Source: Nilaparvata lugens (taxonomy: Eukaryota; Arthropoda; Insecta; Hemiptera; Delphacidae). From it: a DNA stretch of 64,000 bases. The stretch covers positions 20,673,916 to 20,737,915 of the forward strand of contig NC_052506.1 in NCBI RefSeq assembly GCF_014356525.2, given 5' to 3'. The first letter of the stretch is position 1; every line of letters begins with the position of its first letter. Of this stretch, positions 33,201 to 41,079 are shown in pieces. The notes beneath the pieces are model-generated. The model was not told the origin of the DNA. It worked only from the letters and a program-made list of their open reading frames with translations, and made no database searches. A program made the translations under genes and the position numbers.

Positions 33201-36200
33201 CATGGCCGGGTGAGAGTGTAAGAACGGCACAGTATGAAAGACCACAAGCGTCACATAGCTTCATGAAAAAGAACTACTACCACTATCGGCTTGAGTTAAA
33301 AGTGAAATTTGGAACATAAATGCCCTATATCATTTGATATATTTTTATGCTATATTTTCTCTATAGTTATTATGCTCCAAAAAGGAAAAAATTAGGAGCT
33401 AAAAAAAATTAGGACCTGTTTAAAAAAATGATACTTTCGAAAATGTAAATCACAAAATTAGGAAAGATATTAAAAAAACCTAGATTGGACATAACTTGAA
33501 GCAATTTATAAGGTTTAAGATGTATATGGTTGGTCATGTCGGTGTGGCGCATTGTTTCCAAGATATAAGAGTTTAAGCAAAATACGGAAAAATCAACTTC
33601 CAAGTCACCCTCATCCCCTCAACAAAAATGGTTGGGATTGGAACTTTTGATTTGTTCACCTCCTAACAAGTCCGAACAAAGTTGCAGAGTCAAAAGTATT
33701 TCAAACATTTTACTCTACACCTTTTTTTGAGCTTCCGTTGCCTGGTCTAGTTTGATGAATTTAGATATCGAGTTGTCTGAAAACTAATTAAGTTGCATAT
33801 GATACTTCTCTCAAGTGCTCAGTTCATTCTGCTAATTGTTATGTTTTTTCTATGTGGCAGGTTTTCGAAGAATGGAACAAAGGAGAATTGGACTCATTTT
33901 TGATTGAAATTACTACAAACATTCTCAAATTCAAGGACACAGATGGTATGGAAACACTAATAATTAATTTCGTGCTATTCTCTGATATTTGCTTACTATC
34001 TTATTCTACTTGTATATTTCTATTCATTAATTAATCAAGTTCAAATGTCAATAACACATAACAATTCATCATCTTGTCCCACAGTCCATATTCTTGTAGT
34101 CCTGTATGATTCCACACGAAAATGTTACAATAAATCAATAAGTAGCCTGACATGTTCCAAAATACCTGGAAACAGATAGGGGTTGTTTTAGCCAGCTAAA
34201 GTGCTATTTGATAACTCTGGATTGTGAACGCCCCATCTGAAACCAACTGCTATGAGCCACAGAGATGAAGGAAGAGATTCCTTCTACTTTGTGTATAAGC
34301 TAACTGCAATAGCGCTCCAAGCAGATAATTTGTGTAACTCAAAGTTTATAACCTCACTTTTGCTACCAAATATGACCAAAAACAGATATGGCCGCCGTTT
34401 TAACAGAGTTAGCTAGAGTTAGCGGACTCAAACGTGCGCTGTCTGCTATTTTTTTTCTAACGTACTTCTATAGCATTGAGTTAACACAGACTTAGCAAAT
34501 AACAGAAGTTAGCGAATAGCTCGACTTAGCCAGCTAACTCCAACATTGTGAATACCCCTATTAATTATTGCATTATTATTATATTGAAATCACATGTAAT
34601 TGCAGGCAAACCTCTGGTGGAGAAGATCCGAGACAGCGCGGGTCAGAAGGGCACGGGCAAGTGGACAGCAATCGCCGCACTGGACTACGGCATGCCGGTC
34701 ACCCTGATCGGAGAGTCGGTGTTCTCGCGATGCCTCTCCTCGCTCATCGACGAACGCCACAAGGCAAGCGCCGTGCTGCAGGGGCCCTCGACCACCCTCT
34801 ACAAGGGCGACAAGAAGAAGTTCCTCGACAGTATCAGGCAGGTGGGTGCAGACAAAAATCACTTTCAACTTATAGAAATTATAGCATAAGAAAATACCCC
34901 AGTGTGTAGGGCAGGGCGTTCATGCCCTAACTCGGTAACAGTTCCAAAATTCACTGTTAACTCAAGCCGATTGTCCTAGTTGTTATTTTTCGTAAAACTA
35001 TGTGACACTGGCAGTCTCTCATACTGTGCCGTTCTAAAGACTCTCACCTGGCCAAAACAGTAATAATCGACAGTTGTCGACAGTAATTGGCTCGATTTAA
35101 CAAAAAATGGTCTTGAAATTTGGAACATAAACGACCTATAACATGGAATATCTTCTTAGGATATTTTTTTCTAAGCTTTCAATCGCTCAATATATTCACA
35201 TGATCAATTTTTTTTAATGGTAGATTCGTTTCGTTTTAATCATAATCATAATACATCAAATTTATAACTTGAGAACTTATTATACATAATATGTATAATA
35301 AGTGACTAGATTGTGTGTATTTGTGAATACATAAATTAATAATGATCGTTTTAATTTTGTTTCTGTTTTCTTATTGGGCTAGTTGGAAAATATAACTTGA
35401 GAACTTGAGATAAGATAAAATTGATTTGCCATAAACAATAGGTACCGGTATACAATCAGTGATTACATAGAAATAAAACATTAAAGTACCCTGTTTCTAA
35501 CTTTATTTTATTTAAATAAAATACGATTTCAACTATTTTTATATTTCTTTGTAAATACGAGTATCCCTTACTAAGAAAGTAAATAGAATCAGTGATTTTA
35601 TAAATAATTCAATAGTTATTATTAACAATACCAGAATTATAATTATAATTTAAAAAAATAAACTTGCAAAAATCACAATAAATTTGATGTTACATTGTTA
35701 AAACATATTAAAAAATTGAAGCTGATTAGATCAAATTGAGTTTGAATAACTATAATACACTAGAAAAAGTCTAACCAGTTGTACGTCAGTACATTACTAT
35801 TATATGAGACAATATAATATTGCCTCACAGTAACGTACCATGTACAGAGCAAAAACCTTGGTTTGGATTCAACATAGTCATATCATTCTTATAATTGTAG
35901 TCTATTATTATCACTCTTATTATAAAGTCAAATCACTATGCAAAATGGAACTGGGTGTTTTATTCTACCAGGTAAAATAGACTATTCTTATAATTCACAA
36001 ATAGAATTTAAAAGTAATCAATTCTAACATAATATATTTTGGTTGAATTTGCAGGCTCTCTATGCTTCGAAAATCATTTCCTACGCTCAAGGCTTCATGC
36101 TGATGAGAGAAGCTGCTAAGATCTACGACTGGAACCTTAACTACGGAGGAATCGCCCTCATGTGGCGAGGTGGCTGCATCATCAGAAGGCATGTTCTCTC

Positions 36201-39199
36201 TTATTTTTCAAAACTATTAAAAATGTGTGTGTTGTTGAGATGAACTCCTGTCAAGGAATCTTTCTCCACAAGTGATCAACGTAAAAATCTTCAAGTCGAA
36301 TGATCAACAATATTTCTATATGAATTTGTTGCAGTGATTATCTACTGCGTTACTTTGCTGGTTCAAAACATCAGTAGATCCAAAGACCCTTTAACAAATT
36401 TCACTGAGTCTTATATTTTAAGCCCCCTGCACATATAAATAATAGTAGCTTCCACTAGTAGCCGACAGTAGTGGCAAAACACCATCACACAGAGACACTG
36501 CAGCATCCGAACCCTTTGCCCTTCTTACAGCAATAATAGTCGGAATTTTAGTAGCTGCCACTAATATCCTATACTATTGAAGGAACAATTTCTGTTTATA
36601 TGTTTAGATGTTTGTATTTCATCGGATCTCGAAAACGGCTCTAACGATTCTCACGAAATTCAGAAAATAGTAAGTTTATAATATAAAAATTCGATTGCAC
36701 TAGGTCTCATCCCTGGGAAAACTCGCTGATGTACAGTAAAAGGATAATTATTATTCATCCTTGAAAAACAGTTGATAATAATTATTTCGTCGTCTGTTGA
36801 TGATGGAAGTGAGTGAGCGAGTTCATGTGTGTGGGACTGTGTCAAAAATATGACTCAGCTGTTGAACTTTTTTATCAATCAGGTACTTAATACCGGTTGC
36901 AAAATAGCCGGGTTATTTTCAATCCTGATTAATTCCAGTAGATCCATCTTTTTGAAATGGTCTTCTCTGATATGGTTCACGTGAAATTAATCAGGATTAA
37001 AATTTAATTGGCTTTTGTGCAACCGGGCCTATGTGAGGGAAATTTTTGCGTTCCTCCGGGAATTAATCTCAATTTACTGTGATTAGATAGAACATTTCTG
37101 TATGAACTATGAATGTTATTATAATTTCTTCTTTCGTAATAAATTGTTTATGCTTTTTTACTCCAGAGCGAAGCTCGGTCCCCGATATTATACTGTTATA
37201 TACTATAATACTGTTATAATACCATTATAACGTGGACCTCTCCATAGGAGCCAGAACGACACAAGTATATTACCGGTGTCTGAGCACATAACGTCCATAT
37301 CTCACGAGTGCATGTGCATTACAATCGTTTACCATAAAATCTATGTTGGGGTTGGGAAGTATTGAATACACTGCTAGATCGGGATGATTTATTGTGTTGA
37401 ATGCTTTTTTGGCATATACTTTCTTATAAGCTGATAATATTATACAAACTTTTATCATGTGAACAGCTTAGAGTCTGCTGATAACCAGTAATAGAGCATT
37501 TTGTTCTCAATTATGTCCACATTAATCTATTTATTAAACATGTAAAAGTCTTCAGGTCTCTCTTACCCAAAGGACGAAGATACGGAAGTGCCTGATGAAA
37601 TGGGTGTCAGCACGGTAGGCCTATGTAGAAGTAAACGGTGGAGGTCATGGAATGTATGCTCAGTTGCTAAGTTAATGATATCACCTTGACTAACCGTGGT
37701 TTTAAAATCGCTTCTGCAAATCTATGAAATTTTATTGTGAAACAAATTGTTGAATGTGGAATACACATCTAAAATTCGTTTCAATTAATAGCTTCACCAC
37801 TACCGTCTTGTTCCATGCATAATGAGCATTCATATTTCCCTTGCACCTCTCTTGAAACAACCAGTACCCCAATCATCACTTGCAAGGAGTTTTGCTGAAT
37901 ATAACGCATATAATAAATGTTCTAAAAATTTATGTCTCCATCTACGATTGCAGTGTGTTCCTGGGCAACATCAAGACAGCGTTCGAGCGCGACCCGAAGC
38001 TGACCAATCTGCTGCTGGACTCGTTCTTCAGCTCAGCTGTGCAGAGCTGTCAGGCGGCGTGGCGTGACGTCGTGTCGCAGGGAGCCCTCCTTGGCGTCCC
38101 GACGCCCGCCTTCAGCACGGCGCTCGCCTTCTACGACGGATACAGGAGGAAGCGGCTGCCTGCCAATCTCCTACAGGTAATTATACGCCTCAATACCAGT
38201 TTCTCTATTATATCCTCAGTCACATTTTTGATCTCCTTAAAACTGCTGCCATTTCTCCGATACACCATGCTACACGCCAATGTTGTACAAATCGTCTTAA
38301 TGCATGTGTGGGGGCCGCTCAACTCTTTCTTTCCCATATTAATCCCCTCCAGTACTGGAATCAATAATAATTGGAATAGGAACGTAAAAAGGCAGTGGGC
38401 TAATAACAATAAAAATAAATGGGCTTATCATCCCATTTTGATAATCAAAAAAGGAAGGAAAAATGCGCAGCAAAAGCAAATTAATTTATGTTAAAAATAG
38501 AAAATAGGGTGATGTTTTCTAGAAATGGTGCATATTTGAACACGCTACTGTAGGTGGATTTAAATTTGGATTGACGTGCCACCTTCAATAATAATATTTT
38601 TAAAAAATGTGCCATTATATTGAAAAAAACCTTAATTTTGTTATTATTCCATAAGTGCCATGTCGGTTCTGAGTATTTCCAATTATTACATAATATTATA
38701 AAGTATTAATTTTAATTCATCTTTCACGGTACCGTACCTACCTAACTGTATGTTTCAGCCTCAGAATTAGCTTAGTCTAATGTACTGGAAAAAATATAAT
38801 TATCAGAGAACTATGGTCACAAGTTTTCAATTTAGTGAAGAGAAGGAAAATCCATGTTTCTTGCTAAAATGGGCTGTGGTGGTGGGGCGAAGTAAGCTCT
38901 GGAGCCAATTCTTTCGAAACTTCGAGATGATTCTTTTGAGAAAATTTGTTTCATATTTTGAACCAATCTGTCTTCATCATCTTGATGCAAATCTATTTTG
39001 AAACACCTTATGAAAACCATGCCCAAAAATTAAAAGAGACTGTCAACAGTTTTAATGTAACTTTTTTCTTCAATTTTAGGCTCAGAGAGATTACTTCGGT
39101 GCACATACCTACGAGCTGCTGACCGCCCCTGGCAAATTCATCCACACCAACTGGACCGGACATGGAGGAAACGTATCTGCTAGTACTTACGATGCTTGA
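24021..39199 (+). CDS. Pgd: 6-phosphogluconate dehydrogenase, decarboxylating (first exon not identified)
   Basis: Exons 24021-24241, 27638-27882, 31691-31867, 33861-33945, 34606-34841, 36055-36188, 37954-38176 and 39080-39199 join in frame to 479 residues plus TGA (39197-39199); family length is about 483, so only the start Met and 2-4 residues are missing. The cytosolic enzyme oxidises 6-phosphogluconate with NADP+ to ribulose 5-phosphate, CO2 and NADPH in the pentose phosphate pathway. Visible: dinucleotide-binding [13 protein letters not shown] (NADP phosphate site), [29 protein letters not shown], catalytic Lys in [15 protein letters not shown] and the C-terminal tail HTNWTGHGG. All introns are GT-AG except the sixth, which has a GC donor at 36189. 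The protein looks fully functional. Confidence 0.96.
24290..25160. repeat. Dispersed repeat, copy of the family at 54861-55933
   Basis: In Pgd intron. The phrases ccagtcaatggaaggttgta, aacatatcaaaagtcc, ctctttttggcctcatacct, and gagcattaaattctcttcaa recur in the same order at 54890-55330. The copy is diverged and is interrupted by the retroposon tail at 24867-24991. Confidence 0.7.
24867..24991 (+). mobile_element. Retroposon 3' tail with (TTGAT)n end
   Basis: Starts cacaactcgcactccgcgct and ends ggaaataaattttgatttga. Second copy of the family at 6261-6380, in the same orientation, with a longer terminal repeat. Confidence 0.7.
25161..26715. other. Pgd intron, nothing recognised
   Basis: AT-rich. 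A weak diverged direct repeat (ggataggaaatcgtggatca near 26490 and gtaggaaatcagggataatc near 26570) is the only structure noted. Confidence 0.45.
26719..27090. mobile_element. PIF/Harbinger-type element with ~95-bp inverted arms, TAA target duplication
   Basis: Arms 26719-26814 and 26997-27090 are near-complementary, starting ggcctggtttccgagctcgg and ending gagctccgaaaccggccc. Flanked by TAA at 26716-26718 and 27091-27093. The inner parts of the arms (ccaaaacggggcgtagtcg) are also conserved. AT-rich interior, no ORF. Confidence 0.85.
27195..27460. mobile_element. Possible pogo/Tigger-like remnant
   Basis: ggaacctcgatatagtaaat with ccccgttatagtgaattttt resembles the terminal repeats of pogo-type elements, and similar phrases (cccggttaaagtcgttccc) recur to about 27420. 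No matching right terminus was defined. Confidence 0.35.
27638..27882 (+). CDS. Pgd: Pgd exon: GGNSEY and substrate-binding loop
   Basis: Completes Ala with the previous g and reads [55 protein letters not shown] and PHIKPIFQ. 245 bp; acceptor attgcag, donor cag|gtgagg. Confidence 0.96.
28084..28583. repeat. Long hairpin, ~230-bp arms with 41-bp loop, in a Pgd intron
   Basis: Arms 28084-28312 and 28354-28583 are reverse complements at an estimated >90% identity, with a few mismatches and 1-nt gaps. The left arm starts tatatcatcaagctatcaaa, the right ends ttgatagcttgatagtata. It stops right at the gctcgcttcgctcgcc element (28586 on). Transcribed as part of the Pgd pre-mRNA it would form a very stable double-stranded stem. 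Confidence 0.9.
28586..29212. repeat. Dispersed element with GCGAGCGAAGCGAGC motif and tetranucleotide block, copy 1
   Basis: Matches the reverse complement of 44885-45475 at high identity over about 600 bp. Shared landmarks: gctcgcttcgctcgcctgca, gacaatccagtcgggggtcc, acggatatggcgagcgaagc with cctgacggctagta, atgccaacctaacaaagtca, the phrase accaaatttgaacg, and a TGAG/TCAG tract. A CTAG-type end hints at Helitron-like biology, but neither terminus is proven. Confidence 0.7.
29114..29176 (+). repeat. (TGAG)n(TCAG)n microsatellite
   Basis: A tract of tgag repeats that switches to tcag repeats and back. It lies in the same place in the other element copy (44919-44955, complementary strand), so it belongs to the element. 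Confidence 0.9.
29213..31068. other. Pgd intron, nothing recognised
   Basis: AT-rich sequence with no gene, strong repeat or hairpin beyond a short stem near 30128-30155. Confidence 0.45.
31069..31263 (+). repeat. Two-copy direct repeat, ~118-bp period
   Basis: ctccagtttactaaagattg with atgatgggtacctaaacc and tctcaaattgtttttataaa recurs about 117 bp later as ctccagtttactagagattg, atgatggtg...cctaaacc, tctcaaattgttttaataaa. Confidence 0.75.
31263..31370 (-). mobile_element. Retroposon 3' tail, copy A
   Basis: catttacaatcaacttaagg, acaaagaaacagactatagt, ccaaaacttctttttatc. The same ~100 bp lies at 40449-40548 in the same orientation. The T/A-rich start (ttcatttattcttc) looks like a reversed poly-A-type tail. 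Confidence 0.65.
31691..31867 (+). CDS. Pgd: Pgd exon: catalytic lysine region
   Basis: [36 protein letters not shown], then [19 protein letters not shown]. Contains the catalytic Lys and the nearby Glu of the NGIEYGD block. 177 bp, phase 0 at both ends, donor aag|gtcagc. Confidence 0.96.
31996..32981. mobile_element. hAT-type non-autonomous element, 986 bp
   Basis: Terminal inverted repeats cagtggcggctcgt / acgagccgccactg. Flanked by 8-bp duplications atctgaga (31988-31995) and gtctgaga (32982-32989), one mismatch. The interior has a poly-C run at about 32126 and a GC-richer stretch 32580-32850 with no recognisable protein. In Pgd intron. Confidence 0.85.
33085..33366. mobile_element. MITE of the CATAGAGAAAA family, copy 1
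   Basis: Left end catagagaaaatac, and gtttatgttccaaatttca nearby; right end tgaaatttggaacataaa ... attttctctatag. Terminal arms of about 60 bp with mismatches. Related copies at 34905-35190 and 48936-49114. Confidence 0.75.
33640..33760. repeat. Fragment of the 54861-55933 repeat family
   Basis: Contains aacttttgatttgttcacct and ctttttttgagcttccgttg cctgg-like end; the latter matches 56115-56145. Short and diverged. Confidence 0.45.
33861..33945 (+). CDS. Pgd: Pgd exon: [17 protein letters not shown]
   Basis: 85-bp exon reading [20 protein letters not shown] and ILKFKDTDG, the helical all-alpha domain. Acceptor gtggcag, donor g|gtatgg. Conserved with the animal family throughout. Confidence 0.95.
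34172..34560. mobile_element. Possible MITE
   Basis: Begins ataggggttgttttagccag cta and ends with ttagccagctaac...gaatacccctat on the opposite sense; the terminal match is imperfect. No ORF. In Pgd intron. Confidence 0.4.
34606..34841 (+). CDS. Pgd: Pgd exon: [12 protein letters not shown] block
   Basis: [69 protein letters not shown]-rich. The antisense and +1 frames are open only as shadows of this exon. Donor cag|gtgggt. Confidence 0.96.
34905..35190. mobile_element. MITE of the CATAGAGAAAA family, degraded copy 2
   Basis: Shares with 33085-33366 and 48936-49114 the phrases aactcaagccgattgtccta, gttgttatttttcgtaaa, cacctggcc and tgaaatttggaacataaa cgacctata. The left terminus is eroded. 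Confidence 0.6.
35275..35303. repeat. Perfect 13-bp-arm palindrome
   Basis: acttattatacat aat atgtataataagt. AT-rich and short; could be chance in such composition. Confidence 0.6.
36055..36188 (+). CDS. Pgd: Pgd exon ending at a GC donor
   Basis: [44 protein letters not shown] plus AG of the next Ser. The only junction that restores the conserved IIRSVFLG frame places the cut before gcatgt, so the intron begins GC rather than GT; the exon side ends in AG as expected for GC-AG introns. The nearest GT (36193) would shift the frame. Confidence 0.93.
36587..37198 (-). repeat. Dispersed ~610-bp element, copy in Pgd intron
   Basis: Reverse complement of 47895-48530 with shared phrases: tctcgaaaacggctctaacg, ctaggtctcatccctgggaa, gtcgtctgttgatgatggaa, agctgttgaac, and ctccagagcgaagctcggtc with ccccgatattat. 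A MITE (36888-37030) sits at the same internal place in both copies. Confidence 0.8.
36888..37030. mobile_element. MITE of the CCGGTTGCACAAAAGCC family (nested)
   Basis: Inverted ends: ccggttgcaaaatagccggg / ggcttttgtgcaaccggg, and inner caatcctgattaat / attaatcaggatta. Related copies at 43263-43402, 48062-48208 and 53207-53346. Confidence 0.75.
37954..38176 (+). CDS. Pgd: Pgd exon: VFLGNIK to LPANLLQ
   Basis: Completes Ser with t and reads [61 protein letters not shown]. Acceptor attgcag, donor cag|gtaatt. Confidence 0.96.
39080..39199 (+). CDS. Pgd: Pgd terminal exon
   Basis: [39 protein letters not shown] and TGA. The C-terminal tail normally threads into the partner subunit of the dimer. 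An AATAAA lies at 39483-39488, giving a 3' UTR of about 300 nt. Confidence 0.96.
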   Translation, partial: AQRDYFGAHTYELLTAPGKFIHTNWTGHGGNVSASTYDA

Positions 39200-39482
39200 A
39201 CCAAGCAACTATGAACTAAAATCACAAGTAACTATGAACACATTCCACTATTTATATTCACTTGAAAATACGCTTTAAAAACTGTCCCATTTTTGTTTTA
39301 AATGTAAATAGTCTATGTCAAACTTTATTTATGAGATTCAATTTTTGTCAAAAGATATGTTATTCAAGTTTGTAATATTCCTAGGATAGGAGAATGATAA
39401 AATCATTCTGTCCAACCTTGTTCCAACCACTACTTAACCTGGAAGAGTGATTAATTTTTGAATTTTATATTTTGTAGTTGAG

Positions 39483-39488
39483 AATAAA
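39483..39488 (+). promoter_or_regulatory. Likely Pgd polyadenylation signal
   Basis: First AATAAA after the Pgd stop, about 285 nt downstream and followed by T-rich sequence. Position and spacing are suitable, but not tested. Confidence 0.55.
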
Positions 39489-39612
39489 CTCTTCGTATAT
39501 TTATTATAATAATTTGAGTCATCATTCTGTTTAATTGTTTAGTGTATATTTATTTATATAAGAATGGTTTCATGTTTTTATACTATATTCACCACTGCTT
39601 TCATGTCAACAT

Positions 39613-39870
39613 TGGAGTGGCCGTAGTCGAGTGGATTAGATGCTGGCTTTGTAATCCAAAGGCATCGGGTTCGAATCCCAGCCCGGCAAGATATTTTTCT
39701 CGGGCCACTCCCGTGTTTCGGATGGACACGTTAAGCCGTCGGTCCAGGCTGCCTAAAAAGCAGTCGTTAGGTCATGTCAGAGGCCCTGAAATTCATCAGT
39801 TGCGACCTGAAACCTTTGACACCAGACCTAAGCCAGCTAGGTCACACGATATTAATATTTTATGTCAACA
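39613..39870 (+). mobile_element. tRNA-derived SINE between Pgd and ARMC8
   Basis: The head resembles a tRNA: gtggccgtagtcgagtgg (A-box region), then ggttcgaatcccagcccggc (B box), with a degenerate anticodon arm that pairs only partly. A tRNA-unrelated body follows (gtgtttcggatggacacgtt, aggtcatgtcagaggccctg, ccagacctaagccagctagg). These are the two pol III internal promoter boxes of a SINE head. Confidence 0.75.
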
Positions 39871-40448
39871 TTTGTTGGAGTATTCTGCATTGAAATTTTA
39901 AAGTATAGCAGCTTGTGGCAGGAAAAAAATTAAAATGGTAATATTTCCTACAGAATCAACTAGTCAAAAGTCTTCTATAGTCAGCACACCGAGAGGAAAT
40001 ACTTGGATAGTTCATAGCCCACAATGCAGAGACTTTCTCTTATAAACTCAAGTCAAGGGACTTTGCAAACTACAAAAAAGATCTTCCACAACCATAGAGA
40101 AATCATCCCCTACTTTGGTGTACTGATTTGGTCTAGTGGACTGATTGAGTTTGGTAGAATAATTTGGCAGATTTGAGAATTAGTTCAAGCCAGTCATCCT
40201 CGTAGTTCTGTTAGTTCAAGCTATCAGGTGCTAGAGTCTTGCTATTTAAACACATTCATTTTACAAGTGCTGGTAGTCATAGTGTTCAAAATTTTGGCCT
40301 TGCTCGTTCAACTTTACGATAATTATCCTTTTCCTGTATGCTTATTCTAAGTCACAACGCGTAACCAGTAATTGAGCAATCTCAACAAGCTAATCTAGCA
40401 AACTCAGAACCTATCAAAATGCATCCAATATGAAAGAAATTGTTGATA
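39871..40448. other. Intergenic DNA between convergent genes
   Basis: No gene or strong repeat recognised between the SINE and the ARMC8 3' side. Confidence 0.45.
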
Positions 40449-40548
40449 TTTTATTTATTTATCATTTACAATCAACTTAAGGACAAAGAAACAGACTACA
40501 GTCCAAAACTTCTTTTTATCCAAATTTCATAAAATAAATTGCACATGA
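40449..40548 (-). mobile_element. Retroposon 3' tail, copy B
   Basis: Second copy of 31263-31370: catttacaatcaacttaagg, acaaagaaacagactacagt, ccaaaacttctttttatcc. Confidence 0.65.
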
Positions 40549-40794
40549 GTGAATGAAAAATGTCAGTCTCATCATTAAAATTACACATAGATATAATATA
40601 TAGAGATCCCAGCAAAATAATCTCTTAATGACAAGAATTTTAATGAATACATATCTTATTTTCATTCTACAATTTATGGATGTGACTGAAGACCAATAGA
40701 AAAGTAAATGTGACCAGTAGACACGTGGGGTGATTGGTAAAAACACTCACAATTAGAAAATAATCTTCAAATCCAAGAAGGACGCATTTCATCA

Positions 40795-40800
40795 TTTATT
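40795..40800 (-). promoter_or_regulatory. Possible ARMC8 polyadenylation signal
   Basis: tttatt on the + strand reads AATAAA on the minus strand, about 245 nt after the ARMC8 stop codon. AT-rich surroundings make chance matches common. Confidence 0.4.
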
Positions 40801-41042
40801 ACAAGTATAAATATACAACAATCACATTATAATAAATAATTTATAACAGATAAATAACTGAAAGGTTGGTACACGTACCAAAGATCATTTGTATGCCTCA
40901 GACTAAAATGCGGCCGTGAATTGCACAAAATATTTAGTCTGGTTGAAACATTCAGCGGGCAACTTTGCAATGAATGTGTTTATTAGATGCAGTTGCTGGG
41001 ATAAGCCTTGTCCAAATATGGTGCGAAGGGGCACTCCAAATG

Positions 41043-41079
41043 TCATGCTTCTGAGAACTGCGTCATCGCAGTCTTCACC
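41043..41079 (-). CDS. ARMC8: ARMC8 terminal coding exon
   Basis: Only 37 coding bases: after attgcag it completes Lys and reads [11 protein letters not shown] then TGA, aligning with the AKMALQQYLA-type end of the family. Reading through the acceptor in another frame gives a longer but unrelated ORF. Confidence 0.85.

Noticed and set aside
34568..34909. Arg-rich frame and antisense frame at the Pgd exon
   Set aside because: Shadows of exon 34606-34841, whose own frame matches the enzyme.
39613..39690. Functional tRNA gene
   Set aside because: The A and B boxes are present, but the anticodon stem pairs only in part and the sequence continues into a SINE body.
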